Shown here one piece after another: positions 36,033 through 45,669 of a DNA stretch of 64,000 nt. How positions within the stretch are numbered: the stretch's first letter is position 1; each line of letters starts with the position of its first letter. The stretch is from Floridanema evergladense (GTDB lineage: Bacteria; Cyanobacteriota; Cyanobacteriia; Cyanobacteriales; Aerosakkonemataceae). The stretch is taken from NCBI RefSeq assembly GCF_041929205.1, contig NZ_JBHFNT010000300.1; one strand, given 5' to 3'. Both the position numbers and the translations under genes were made by a program. Under the pieces are notes generated by a model, which was not told the origin of the DNA, searched no databases, and saw only the letters and a program-made list of their open reading frames with translations.

Positions 36033-37118
36033 CTACAAATTCTGATTGCTTAAAACTCGTGTGTGTAAATGTCCGTTGCTGCGTTCAAATTTTCCCGCTA
36101 AAATTTGTTGATAAACTGCCTCGTAACCATCAGTCATTTGTTTGACGCTGAAATTGTTGGCAATGTGTTCCCGGCAAGCTTGGCGATCGATCTGTTCAAT
36201 CTTCTTCACAGCGTTAATACATTCTGTCACATCTTTACACAAGAAACCTGTCTTGCCATCAGCAATTACTTCGGAAGTTGAACCTAAATTTATCGCAATT
36301 ACTGGGGTACCAGCTGCCATCGATTCAACCATCACTAAACCAAAAGGTTCTCGCCAAGTAATAGGGAATAAAGTAGCAATTGCCCTTCCCATTAATTCAT
36401 TTTTTTGATAATGATTCGCTTCTCCTGAATACTGAATTTGTTCGCCGTCAATGTATGGTTCTACTTCTGTAGCAAAAAATTCCTTATCAACCACATCAAC
36501 TTTACCCGCCATTTTTAATGGTAAACCCACAGCTTTAGCAATTGCGATCGCATGATGCGGCCCTTTTTCCGGCGACATCCGACCTAAAAAAGCTAAATAT
36601 GGTGGTTCATCAGGTTGGGGATAAAACTTATGACTATCAACATCAATTCCGTTGTAAACCGTTGCTACATAATTTAACCCTAATCTAGGTTCCTTTTGCG
36701 TATGGGAAATACTGATGTAAGGTTGTTCCTTAGCATAGCTAAAGATTTTTTCGTGATCAGGAGTAAAAATTCCATGCAAAGTATGAACGGTGGAAGTTTT
36801 CACCAATTTGGCGTAAGGCAATGCCGCATGACCCGTATGCGAATGAATGATATCAAATTCTGAAGCCCGTTCATACACATGACTGAGTTGCAGCATTTCA
36901 TAAACACCGTACTCTTTCACGCTCGGATCGAGTCTAATTGCACAAGGATGCACTGATTCAAGCTTAGCCAAGCTAACAGAATCCCCTGATGCAAATAGCG
37001 TTACCTCATGTCCCCGTCGAACTAGCTCATCAGTTAAAAGACTGACAACTAATTCAATTCCCCCGTATGCTGGTGGTGGCACTCTTTCCCAGAGTGGCGC
37101 AACTTGAGCAATCCGCAT
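36033..37118 (-). CDS. Family 4 glycosyltransferase
   Basis: This 361-residue GT-B protein starts MRIAQVAPLWERVPPPAYGG, the usual GT4 acceptor-loop opening. FDIIHSHTGHAALP, AFLGRMSPEKGPHHAIAIA and the E-x7-E motif EPFGLVMVESMAAGTPV follow. Donor and acceptor are unknown. It precedes the SPS-like gene by about 210 bases on the same strand, which suggests a shared role in soluble-glycoside or stress metabolism. Confidence 0.92.
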   Translation of the reverse strand: MRIAQVAPLWERVPPPAYGGIELVVSLLTDELVRRGHEVTLFASGDSVSLAKLESVHPCAIRLDPSVKEYGVYEMLQLSHVYERASEFDIIHSHTGHAALPYAKLVKTSTVHTLHGIFTPDHEKIFSYAKEQPYISISHTQKEPRLGLNYVATVYNGIDVDSHKFYPQPDEPPYLAFLGRMSPEKGPHHAIAIAKAVGLPLKMAGKVDVVDKEFFATEVEPYIDGEQIQYSGEANHYQKNELMGRAIATLFPITWREPFGLVMVESMAAGTPVIAINLGSTSEVIADGKTGFLCKDVTECINAVKKIEQIDRQACREHIANNFSVKQMTDGYEAVYQQILAGKFERSNGHLHTRVLSNQNL

Positions 37119-37681
37119 AATAAACCTCCTAAAATCGAAAATTTTCAGTTAGAAGCGCCTGCTTTTTTTGACTTCGGAGTGCGATCGAGCGACTCACTTG
37201 CATTAAAATTAGGGTTAGCGTTAAGCACTATGCTTTTGTGAGAATTTAACTTGAATTCTATATTTTCAAATCACTTCTTCGCCAATCACCTAAGTAGGGA
37301 AATCCCTATCTCTAACAGCCAAAAAATGTATTAGATTTAACTGATTTTTTTTCTGTTTTACCCTTTTGCCATCTATCTTCAGGCACAAAGCTAAATAAAA
37401 TCGGCGGTATAACTCAGACAATAAATAGCTTTTATGACTGGAAACAACTGTAAATAAAGGACAAAACAGCTTTAGGAGGCGAGCCATATTTAGTTATTTC
37501 TGCAACTAAGGAAGATATTTCTTAGTTTTAATCTAATTCATGTTCGGTAAATACTACCTCCCGATCGAGAAAACACACATAAGTAAAGATTGATTAGAAA
37601 CGAAAATTTGGTAATATCACCCTGAATTACTATTATCTGATAAACACCTCAGTAATCACTTTTTCAGAGAAATTAATCTGA
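37119..37681. other. Intergenic region without visible gene
   Basis: About 560 AT-rich bases lie upstream of the GT4 gene and contain its leader. A 65-codon minus-strand frame at 37290-37487 has no ribosome site or family resemblance. I see no tRNA, terminator or repeat here. Confidence 0.5.
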
Positions 37682-38593
37682 TTATTTCTTTGCTTTATTA
37701 GTTGGTTTCGTACCGGATTGACCACCTGGTTTAGCTGCGTCGTTATTTGGTGCTTTGGTTTTGTCTCCTGCTAGAGGTGTTGGGGGTCGTCTCATTGGCG
37801 GCGGCGGCGGGGTTGGCGCTGCTCCACCTGCGGCTTTAGGCGCATCTCGGCGAGTCGCAAAACTAACGTTAACACCATCATTAGATTGCTCTAAAACTAA
37901 CAACGGTGTAGGTTTCGCTTTTTGATCCCATTCCATGTGGACAATTCGACCTTGAATTGTCGGTTGCCAATTATCTTGGTCTTCGCTGGGACTCAAGAAA
38001 GTTTCAATACAATCAATAATTTGATTGATGGTGGCAGAAGTAGCTTGGGTGGGTAATTTCATCAACCGAATTTGAATTCGGAACAACACAGCCTTTTTAA
38101 CTTTTACTCCTTCTACTGGTACATACTCAACATCAAAAATTTCATCAACTTGTCTTCCAGAAGCACTAGCAATCCCTACAGCTGTTTGTTGAGCTTGGTT
38201 GGGACGGAGAGCAACGGCAATTTTTTCCTTGACTTTTACCTTGATTTGATTGACGATCGCAAAGTGAAACACCTCTTCTGCCATCCGCATCCGCAAATAA
38301 TCTAGGTTGAACTCCCTGGAATAAACCAAGTCTGGATTAGTTTCCATCTTGCGAATCGTTTCCAGAGCTAACTTTAATTTTTTGTCCAGTTCTTTGATGC
38401 GGAAGTCTTCAAATCTAATCTTTTTATTCAATTTATCTATCTGAAGCTTGGAATATATACCCAAAGCTAGTAGCACTACAGCTAACCCTCCAGAGACTCC
38501 CATCCAAATGTCAAATGATGAATCGGTGGGATTTGGTTTCTTGGCAGGGGTTTGCGCTAACAGGGGATCTACGAGAATAATTGAAGCTGACAT
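37682..38593 (-). CDS. Conserved single-span membrane protein
   Basis: This 303-residue protein has a short N-terminus, one transmembrane helix (about 30-46, WMGVSGGLAVVLLALGIY) and a coiled coil (about 50-82). A globular region of about 130 residues contains EVFHFAIVNQIKVKVKEKIAVAL and FDVEYVPVEG. The Pro/Ala-rich tail includes PTPPPPPMRRPPTP and a basic end. It is probably anchored in a membrane with the globular part in the cytoplasm. I do not recognise a named family. Confidence 0.75.
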   Translation of the reverse strand: MSASIILVDPLLAQTPAKKPNPTDSSFDIWMGVSGGLAVVLLALGIYSKLQIDKLNKKIRFEDFRIKELDKKLKLALETIRKMETNPDLVYSREFNLDYLRMRMAEEVFHFAIVNQIKVKVKEKIAVALRPNQAQQTAVGIASASGRQVDEIFDVEYVPVEGVKVKKAVLFRIQIRLMKLPTQATSATINQIIDCIETFLSPSEDQDNWQPTIQGRIVHMEWDQKAKPTPLLVLEQSNDGVNVSFATRRDAPKAAGGAAPTPPPPPMRRPPTPLAGDKTKAPNNDAAKPGGQSGTKPTNKAKK

Positions 38594-39070
38594 TAGTCTA
38601 ATCCTACAGGGACGTAAGTATCTACTTATAGAATGCCCTTTCCAGAGGTAATTGCATCAACTAAGTCAATTAAAATAGAGAAATATAAATATATCAGTAA
38701 TTTCACGTAAATTTTTATATATTTAATTAATTTAATATACAATTTACTAGACTAAAGGCAAGTTATGTCTCGCTACAAAGTTAACTAAGATGGAAAACAA
38801 TACTGCTCGGTTAAGTATTTTTACCTTGTATGTATAAAAAATTATAACACTAAGAAAAATCAGTAAGTAAGAAAGGTAAGAAAGGTAAGCATTACTGTTA
38901 CTATAAATTTTAGAGAAAATTTGTTGCTTATAATACTGTATGGTTCCCATTAAAGGAACAGGGTGGAAAAATTTAAGCTGGAAGTGTTATTTCGATCGCC
39001 TCAAAAGATTTTTTAATTTGGCGATCGTCCGAAGAATTGTATCTAGCGTTACTAAATAGAATCAATAAAA
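38594..39070. other. AT-rich intergenic region
   Basis: Nothing coding is convincing. A 67-codon minus-strand frame at 38747-38950 contains a hydrophobic stretch but lacks a ribosome site. The word GTAAGAAAGG repeats around 38866-38888. The region separates two divergent genes and should hold both promoters. Confidence 0.5.
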
Positions 39071-40057
39071 ATGACAAGTAAAGCAATCAAACTAGAATTA
39101 ACGAGACAACAGGCTGAAACTAACGAATCGCCTAATTGGTTAGCCCTTGTCTCCTTATTTGTCGGTATAATCGGCATATCTTTTGCGGCAATTTTTATTA
39201 AGTTAAGCGAATCCGAACTGAATCCTTATGCAACCATATTTAATCGTTTATGGATCAGTACTGTTAGCTTAGGATTAATCAATGGAATCCAAGGGATTCA
39301 TCGGCGATACGCAACAGATCCACAAGAAGAACCTGCGCCCAAAAATAGTGACAACTTTACTAAATATATCTGGTTATTTGTGGGGTATGGAACTTTTTTT
39401 GCTGCGTCTCAAATATTTTGGGCTTGGTCAATCACCCAAACCAGTGTAGCAATCTCAACAGTATTGCATAATCTGACTCCACTGTTTACTTGTTTGTTAG
39501 CTTGGCTATTATTTGGTCAACATTTTGACAACAAATTTATTTTTGGTATGTTGATTGCCTTAAGTGGAGTTTTTGCGATCGAATTAGAGGATTTACAATT
39601 TGCCACAGGCAAAGTTCAAGGAGACTTAGCTGCTGTAGTTTCAGCGGTTTTAGTGGCTGGATATTTGCTGATTGTAGAAAGACTGAGAACTAAATTTTCG
39701 GCTAATAAAATTTTATTATGGGGTTCAGCGATCGCCACCTTAGCAACTATCCCAATCCTGTGTTTAACTCAAGAGCGAATTTTTCCCTATTCTTGGAAAG
39801 GATGGTTATTTGTGATTGGGTTAGCATTGGTTTGTCAAATTATTGGTCAGGGGTTAATTGTTTATAGTCAAAATATGCTGTCTTCGGGATTTGTGGCGAT
39901 CGCCTTTCTCCTAGATCCAGTACTCACTTCCCTGCAAGCTTGGCTGATTTTTTCCGAAAGATTAAGTGTTTCTAGTTGGCTCGCTTTTGCGGTAGTTTTA
40001 TTAGGGATATATTTCGCTCAACTTAGTAAATCAGCGGCGAAAGAAAAAAATCCGTAA
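39071..40057 (+). CDS. DMT superfamily (EamA) transporter
   Basis: This 328-residue protein has ten predicted transmembrane helices in two EamA repeats, the second starting near residue 190 (VQGDLAAVVSAVLVAGYLLI). The family moves amino acids, purines or other small metabolites out of or into the cell. The substrate cannot be predicted. Motifs such as FIKLSESELNPYATIFNRLW and LLDPVLTSLQAWLIFSE are typical of cyanobacterial members. Confidence 0.9.
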   Translation: MTSKAIKLELTRQQAETNESPNWLALVSLFVGIIGISFAAIFIKLSESELNPYATIFNRLWISTVSLGLINGIQGIHRRYATDPQEEPAPKNSDNFTKYIWLFVGYGTFFAASQIFWAWSITQTSVAISTVLHNLTPLFTCLLAWLLFGQHFDNKFIFGMLIALSGVFAIELEDLQFATGKVQGDLAAVVSAVLVAGYLLIVERLRTKFSANKILLWGSAIATLATIPILCLTQERIFPYSWKGWLFVIGLALVCQIIGQGLIVYSQNMLSSGFVAIAFLLDPVLTSLQAWLIFSERLSVSSWLAFAVVLLGIYFAQLSKSAAKEKNP

Positions 40058-40061
40058 CCAA

Positions 40062-40089
40062 GTAGGGGTAATTCATGAATTACCCCTAC
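40062..40089. terminator. Perfect 28-bp palindrome after the DMT gene
   Basis: GTAGGGGTAATTCA is followed at once by its reverse complement TGAATTACCCCTAC, a 14-bp stem with no spacer. It lies 5 bases after the stop codon, so it may terminate transcription. The word is also a known type of dispersed cyanobacterial palindrome. Confidence 0.6.
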
Positions 40090-40278
40090 AACGGGGATAA
40101 AATCCGAAATTTTCGGTAATTTGATTCAGATTGCTCGTATAACTCTTTTACAGCAAGAGTTATGAGCATTTTAGGGAGTAGAACAAGCCGTACATATAGT
40201 TCGGTTGTACTCACTGGAAAAGAAGTTTTGTAGTTTGTTAACTTTAAATTAAGAAACATGAAAGGACAGGACACTACT

Positions 40279-40617
40279 ATGAACGATCTGTCAAACAAAA
40301 ACCCCGACTTCTTTGACAACTCCGAAGGTAACAACCTGTTGTGGCAATATGTCAGATCTCTGCAACCGGAGATTATCAGCGAACTTTCCAAACCCTCCTT
40401 GGAAGCAGCTAAGGTAATGGAAGCTAACTTAATGGGGATGTTGGGAACTTTACCACCAGAACACTTTGGCGTAATGATTACTACCTCAAAAGAAAACCTG
40501 GGACGCTTGTTAGCTTCCGCAATGATGAATGGCTACTTCCTGCGGAATGCCGAACAAAGAATGGGTTTTGAAAGATATTTGCAAGCAGCAACAGAAAGCA
40601 GCGAAACCGATCGCTAA
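40279..40617 (+). CDS. DUF760 family protein
   Basis: This small cyanobacterial/plastid protein of about 112 residues has the DUF760 pattern NLLWQYVRSLQPE, MLGTLPPEHFGVMI and NGYFLRNAEQRM. It is soluble and helical. Plant DUF760 proteins have been linked to plastid proteolysis, but the role here is unknown. AGGA at 40268-40271 sits 7 bases before the ATG at 40279. The in-frame ATG at 40258 lacks a good site, so the shorter start is used. Confidence 0.88.
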   Translation: MNDLSNKNPDFFDNSEGNNLLWQYVRSLQPEIISELSKPSLEAAKVMEANLMGMLGTLPPEHFGVMITTSKENLGRLLASAMMNGYFLRNAEQRMGFERYLQAATESSETDR

Positions 40618-40718
40618 TCAGCGAAGGCACCAAGGCAAAAGGCAGAAAGTAAAAACTAAGAAAAGCTGCCTTAACCTTCACTTCGCTAATAATTATCCCC
40701 GGAATGGAATATAAAAAA

Positions 40719-43700
40719 TCATTCTCTGCTTAAATTGGTAATTTCTTCAAATTGAAAGTTATTTACCAATTCTGTTAATTTTTCTGTTAATTCTGCTTTG
40801 TCTGGAGGAATTTTGGCAATTAATTTCAAAATTTCTTCGTCATCGGCACAAATAGCGGCGTGATTTAATTGCGCTAACCATTCAGCAGACATGATAGAGA
40901 GGTCAGCCATTGTTAGTTTTTCGGCTGTTTTCACTGAAGTTTGGCTTTTGTGAATCTCTTGAGTAGGAATTGTTTGTTCGTATAAATAACGTACTCCTAA
41001 GTGTTCGCTAATTTTGGCAAGAATTTCTGGGATGCGGAAAGGTTTACTGACGAAATCATCACAACCAGCGTTTAAAATGCGATCGCGATCTTCACTAAAA
41101 GCATTAGCAGTTAGAGCAATAATTATTGGGTTATAGCTGGGTAATTTTTGAGATAGTTGTTTAATTTTTTCGGTTGCTTCTAACCCATCCATTACAGGCA
41201 TTCGCACATCCATCCAAATTAAATGCGGTTGCCAACTGGTAAATAAATCAATTGCTTCTTTGCCATTATTGACAACACAAACTTCAAAGCCAACTGATGT
41301 TAATACCTTGTGTAAAAGTTGGCGGTTTTCTTGGTTATCTTCTACTACTAATAGACGATAAATTGGTTGGTCTGGCGCTAAGGCTATAACGTTGCCTACA
41401 TTATTTTCTCGTTGGCGATCGCTAATAATCCCAATATTAACATTAATATCAAATTTTACCGTAGTACCTTTACCTAATTGACTGTTAATATTAATATCTC
41501 CACCCATTAATTGAACAAATTGGCGACTAATGGGTAAGCCTAAACCTGTACCTTCCATTGACTTTCGCCCAGTTTCACTTTGAAAAAATGGTTCAAACAA
41601 ATAGTTAACTTCCTCTGGATCGATACCAGGGCCAGTATCTTCTACTTCAAACAAAAGTTTACATTTAATTGTCGATTTTTCTACATCAAAATGACGCGAA
41701 CTTTCAATAACTTTTACTCGCAACTTTACTGTACCTTTTTGGGTAAATTTAATAGCATTAGCCAGCAAATTAATCAATACTTGCCGTAATTTACTTTCAT
41801 CGGTTTTCACATATTGAGGTAGGTCAAGTTCCCGATCGAATAATAACTGTAAATTTTTTGATTTAGCTTTTAGCTGTAACATTTCTTCTAAACCATCTAG
41901 CAGATGATATAAATTAAAAGAATTTTCATTGAAAGTTATCAACCCAGCTTCAATTTTAGAAACCTCTAAAACATCATTAATTAAGGAAAGTAAATGCTCG
42001 CCACTGCGCCCAATAATTCCTAAATATTCTTGCTGTTCTTCATTTAAAGAATGCTGAGCTAAAACTTGAGTAAAACCTAAAATTGCATTCAGAGGAGTTC
42101 GCAGTTCATGACTCATTTTAGCTAAAAATTGGCTTTTGGCACGGTTAGCTGCTTCGGCTTCAACTGCTGCTTGTTGTAGTGCTGATTGGTAAAATTTTAA
42201 AATTGCAAACATTAAAGTATTTCTTAATTCGGCGGCTGCATCAATCTCAATTTGTTTCCAAGGCAAAGATTTTTCTCTAACTGTCTCTTTCCACAGTTCA
42301 AAAGAATTACGGGGCGAAAGATGTATAATTCCATCATCTTTTCTATCATCTTTAATTATGAGAGGTTCATTCGGATTTCCTCCCCAGTTTACTGTTTGAA
42401 TTACTTCTGGTCTTAACCAAATTATTTGGTAAGTAATATCATCAACAAAAATAGAAATTGCTAGTAAACCGCTGGTTGATTCTTTGATTTGCTTCGCTGC
42501 GGGATAAACTTGGGAAAGGCAGTTTGTATGAAATACTTCTTTTTGGCTGTAATGTTGTAACCAATTAATTATACCTTGGCTTTGTTCTCTGGCTGGGGTT
42601 TTACCAACTAAAGTTAAATTTCCACCAAAACAGATAATCGCACCTTGAGCATTGACTAGTTCTAATAAACTATTTTGTTTTTCCCTAAAAATCTGAGTAT
42701 TGACATTTTTAGCTAACAAAATAATTTTTAGCTCCTCCTGAATAACTTTGATTTTCTTGCTGTATTTTTCAAATTCTTGTTGTTGTTTATTGACAATTTC
42801 TAGGGACATTACTTGCCCAAGTAATTCACATACTTTACGAATCTCATAATTTACATATCGGGGCGAACAATGATGACAGACTATTAGCCCCCAAAGCTTT
42901 CTATCTGTAATTAACGAAGTACATAAAGATGCTGAAACTCCCATGTTTTGCAAGTATTCTATGTGAATAGGAGATACACTTCTTAAAACTGATAAACTTA
43001 AATTTAGAGGAGTATTTGTAACAGGATTATCTTTGGGGATAATTGGTACTGGCTGATAGTTTACATCAACAATTAATCTTAGCCAGTTTTTATAATATAA
43101 CTGTCGTGCTTGTTCAGGAATATCAGTTGCCGGATAATGTAAACCTAAAAAAGGTTCTAATCCTTCTCGTTTATTTTCAGCAATTACTATACCACTTTCA
43201 TCTGGCTCAAATTGATAAATCATTACTCGGTCATAACCAGTAATTTTTCTTACTTCCTGTGCTAATAATTCAGTCATTTGCTGAAAGTCATTAGCATTTT
43301 TAATATTCATAATTGCTGCTTTAGCTAAGTGATAAAAGCTGATTGTAGAAAAATTTTTTTTATCTAAATATTGCTCCATTTCCAAAATTAACACTCCCTC
43401 GTAGCGATGAATTATACATTCAACCTCTTTGTGAGAGTCAACAGTTTTGATGGAGAGATTCAGTGGATTATATATATCTATATTTCCTGTGGCTATATAT
43501 TCCTGTAATTGATTCAGTTGAGCTTGATTTAGGAACTGACCTAAACTATGATTAATTAGTGATTCTGCCGGGATACCCAAAAATTCTGCTGTGTTCTGAC
43601 TAGCTTGCAGAATAATTAAATCCGGTTCTTGAAGAGTTAACAGTACGCCATGAGGCTGGATGTAACCAGGGGTATGGATAGCCTGTAGCTCACAATTTGT

Positions 43701-43742
43701 TAAACCAATTAATTCTGAGGAAACGAACTCTGTAAGATCCAT
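40719..43742 (-). CDS. Bacteriophytochrome hybrid histidine kinase
   Basis: The 1007-residue protein is a red/far-red photoreceptor kinase. It has PAS_2 (about 15-120), GAF (about 150-315), PHY (about 330-520, tongue motif PRNSF at 477-481), HisKA with H545 in KMSHELRTP, HATPase_c (about 655-775) and a REC domain with D845 in WMDVRMP. C17 in NCELQAIHTPG aligns with the biliverdin-attaching Cys24 of Deinococcus BphP. D207 (ATDIPE), H260 and H290 match other chromophore-pocket residues. The GAF cysteine of Cph1-type phytochromes is absent (PIHIEYL), so biliverdin rather than phycocyanobilin is expected. The last 70 residues resemble an Hpt domain without a clear His. Confidence 0.93.
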   Translation of the reverse strand: MDLTEFVSSELIGLTNCELQAIHTPGYIQPHGVLLTLQEPDLIILQASQNTAEFLGIPAESLINHSLGQFLNQAQLNQLQEYIATGNIDIYNPLNLSIKTVDSHKEVECIIHRYEGVLILEMEQYLDKKNFSTISFYHLAKAAIMNIKNANDFQQMTELLAQEVRKITGYDRVMIYQFEPDESGIVIAENKREGLEPFLGLHYPATDIPEQARQLYYKNWLRLIVDVNYQPVPIIPKDNPVTNTPLNLSLSVLRSVSPIHIEYLQNMGVSASLCTSLITDRKLWGLIVCHHCSPRYVNYEIRKVCELLGQVMSLEIVNKQQQEFEKYSKKIKVIQEELKIILLAKNVNTQIFREKQNSLLELVNAQGAIICFGGNLTLVGKTPAREQSQGIINWLQHYSQKEVFHTNCLSQVYPAAKQIKESTSGLLAISIFVDDITYQIIWLRPEVIQTVNWGGNPNEPLIIKDDRKDDGIIHLSPRNSFELWKETVREKSLPWKQIEIDAAAELRNTLMFAILKFYQSALQQAAVEAEAANRAKSQFLAKMSHELRTPLNAILGFTQVLAQHSLNEEQQEYLGIIGRSGEHLLSLINDVLEVSKIEAGLITFNENSFNLYHLLDGLEEMLQLKAKSKNLQLLFDRELDLPQYVKTDESKLRQVLINLLANAIKFTQKGTVKLRVKVIESSRHFDVEKSTIKCKLLFEVEDTGPGIDPEEVNYLFEPFFQSETGRKSMEGTGLGLPISRQFVQLMGGDININSQLGKGTTVKFDINVNIGIISDRQRENNVGNVIALAPDQPIYRLLVVEDNQENRQLLHKVLTSVGFEVCVVNNGKEAIDLFTSWQPHLIWMDVRMPVMDGLEATEKIKQLSQKLPSYNPIIIALTANAFSEDRDRILNAGCDDFVSKPFRIPEILAKISEHLGVRYLYEQTIPTQEIHKSQTSVKTAEKLTMADLSIMSAEWLAQLNHAAICADDEEILKLIAKIPPDKAELTEKLTELVNNFQFEEITNLSRE

Positions 43743-43904
43743 TTTTAAGAAATTATGAAGAAATAAATGCCGTTGTAGAAAAAATGATGCTATGATTCCT
43801 TTTTAACATAAGTTAGGTACGTAAGTAGTCAAATAAAACATTTAGTTACCAAAAGGTGTGAAGCAACTAAGTATAATTTTGCCAGTAAGAGCTAAAGGTT
43901 AACC

Positions 43905-45383
43905 GTGACAGTAAATCAGCCTCTCAAAAACTATATTAATGGGGAATGGCAGGGATCGAGTGCCAGCAACTACTTACAAGTAGTTAATCCTGCCACAACG
44001 GAAATATTAGGTACTGTACCTTTGTCACCCGCAAGTGAGGTAAACGCAGCAGTTGCAGCCGCAGCAACTGCGGGAAAAGTGTGGCGACAAACTCCGCCAA
44101 CTGAACGAGTGCAGTATTTATTTACATTAAAAAACCTCTTAGAAGCAAGTTTCACAGATTTAGCAGAAACCATAACTATTGAGTGTGGTAAAACATTAAC
44201 TGAAGCTAAAGGTGAACTGCGAAGGGCGATCGAAAATGTGGAAGTCGCCTGTGGTATTCCTATGTTAATGCAGGGATACAACTTAGAAGATGTGGCGCGG
44301 GGAATAGACGAATTTATGATTCGGCAACCTGTGGGAGTCACGGCGATAATTTGCCCTTTTAACTTTCCGGGAATGATTCCTTTTTGGTTTTTACCATATT
44401 CCATTGCCTGTGGAAATACGGTAATTGTGAAACCTTCGGAAAAAGTACCTTTGACAATGGAAAAAATTTTCCAATTGTTAGAGCAAACTAAACTGCCAAA
44501 AGGAGTAGTAAATTTAGTTAACGGTGCTAAAGAAGCGGTAGATGCTATTTTAGATCATCCTACAATTCGGGCAATTAGTTTTGTTGGTTCTACACCAGTT
44601 GCCAAGTATATTTATAGTCGCGCCGCTGCTAATGGGAAGCGCGTTCAATGCCAAGGCGGGGCGAAAAATCCAATTATAGTTTTACCGGATGCAGATATAG
44701 AAACAACGGTAAAAATTGCGGCTGATAGTGCTTTTGGTTGTGCGGGACAACGTTGTTTAGCGGCATCTTTGGCGGTGACAGTTGGAGAAGCAAAAGATAG
44801 TTTCACAGAGGCGATCGCAAACGCTGCATCTAAGCGCGTGGTAGGATACGGTTTAGAGCCGAACGTGGAAATGGGGCCAGTAATTTCTCCTGAGAGCAAA
44901 CAAAGAATTGAAAATTTAATTCAAGTGGGTATTAATGAAGGGGGAAATTTATTAGTTGATGGCAGAAACCCGCAAATTTCCGGTTATGAAAAAGGTAACT
45001 TTATTAAACCGACAATTCTGCAAAACATTAATCCTCAAGGAGAAATTGCTCGTACAGAAATTTTTGGCCCGGTGTTAGGTTTAATTCATTTAGATACTAT
45101 TGAGGATGCGATCGCATTTGTCAACAGCGGCGACTGGGGAAACATGGCTTGTTTATTCACCACAAATGGTGCCGCTGCTCGAAAATTCCGCTATGAAGCC
45201 GAAGCTGGTAATATTGGCATTAATATTGGCGTAGCTGCGCCAATGGCATTCTTTCCTTTTAGCGGTTGGAAAGCGAGTTTCTTCGGCGACTTACACGGAC
45301 AAGGAAGAGACGCTGTAGAATTTTTCACCCAAACAAAAGTTATTGTTGAACGTTGGCCTAAAAATTGGTCAAGGCAATTTTAG
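43905..45383 (+). CDS. mmsA: CoA-acylating methylmalonate-semialdehyde dehydrogenase
   Basis: The enzyme oxidises methylmalonate or malonate semialdehyde to propionyl- or acetyl-CoA with NAD+, in valine, beta-alanine or inositol breakdown. The 492-residue aldehyde dehydrogenase has the nucleophile C284 in GCAGQRCLAAS. It has GGAKN (251-255) where most ALDHs carry a catalytic Glu, and this Asn replacement is the hallmark of the CoA-dependent MMSDH group. The start is the GTG at 43905. No other valine-pathway gene is adjacent. Confidence 0.92.
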   Translation: MTVNQPLKNYINGEWQGSSASNYLQVVNPATTEILGTVPLSPASEVNAAVAAAATAGKVWRQTPPTERVQYLFTLKNLLEASFTDLAETITIECGKTLTEAKGELRRAIENVEVACGIPMLMQGYNLEDVARGIDEFMIRQPVGVTAIICPFNFPGMIPFWFLPYSIACGNTVIVKPSEKVPLTMEKIFQLLEQTKLPKGVVNLVNGAKEAVDAILDHPTIRAISFVGSTPVAKYIYSRAAANGKRVQCQGGAKNPIIVLPDADIETTVKIAADSAFGCAGQRCLAASLAVTVGEAKDSFTEAIANAASKRVVGYGLEPNVEMGPVISPESKQRIENLIQVGINEGGNLLVDGRNPQISGYEKGNFIKPTILQNINPQGEIARTEIFGPVLGLIHLDTIEDAIAFVNSGDWGNMACLFTTNGAAARKFRYEAEAGNIGINIGVAAPMAFFPFSGWKASFFGDLHGQGRDAVEFFTQTKVIVERWPKNWSRQF

Positions 45384-45536
45384 AAATTGGTATGTTGTTG
45401 CGCTTGAAAGCTATTAATTAAGAGCTTTTATTTCATCTGTGAACAAAGATTCTAAATCACCCTTGATTAATCAGCAATTTAGTTCTTAGAACCGTACCTT
45501 ATCAGATCGAGAAACGCTATAATTAGAAATTAACTA

Positions 45537-45630
45537 TCAATGTTTAGCGATCGCTTCCAAGGAAATTTCCTCACCTAAATGTTGCTCTATATACTCAATT
45601 GTCTGCTTCAATGAGATTAAAATTCTTAAA
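45537..45630 (-). pseudogene. Fragment of an AraC-type regulator
   Basis: On the minus strand, LKQTIEYIEQHLGEEISLEA is followed by IAKH and a stop. This is the start of the first helix-turn-helix of an AraC/XylS DNA-binding domain. The second helix and the rest are missing. It is therefore a remnant of a regulator once located between the dehydrogenase and the reductase gene. Confidence 0.6.
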
Positions 45631-45669
45631 CTCCAGTTTCAAGAGGAACTAAAATAAGGGACATACTGT

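Noticed and set aside
37290..37487. 65-codon minus-strand frame
   Set aside because: No ribosome site, no domain, and lies in the leader of a glycosyltransferase gene.
38747..38950. 67-codon minus-strand frame with hydrophobic middle
   Set aside because: AT-rich intergenic DNA, no ribosome site and no recognisable pattern.
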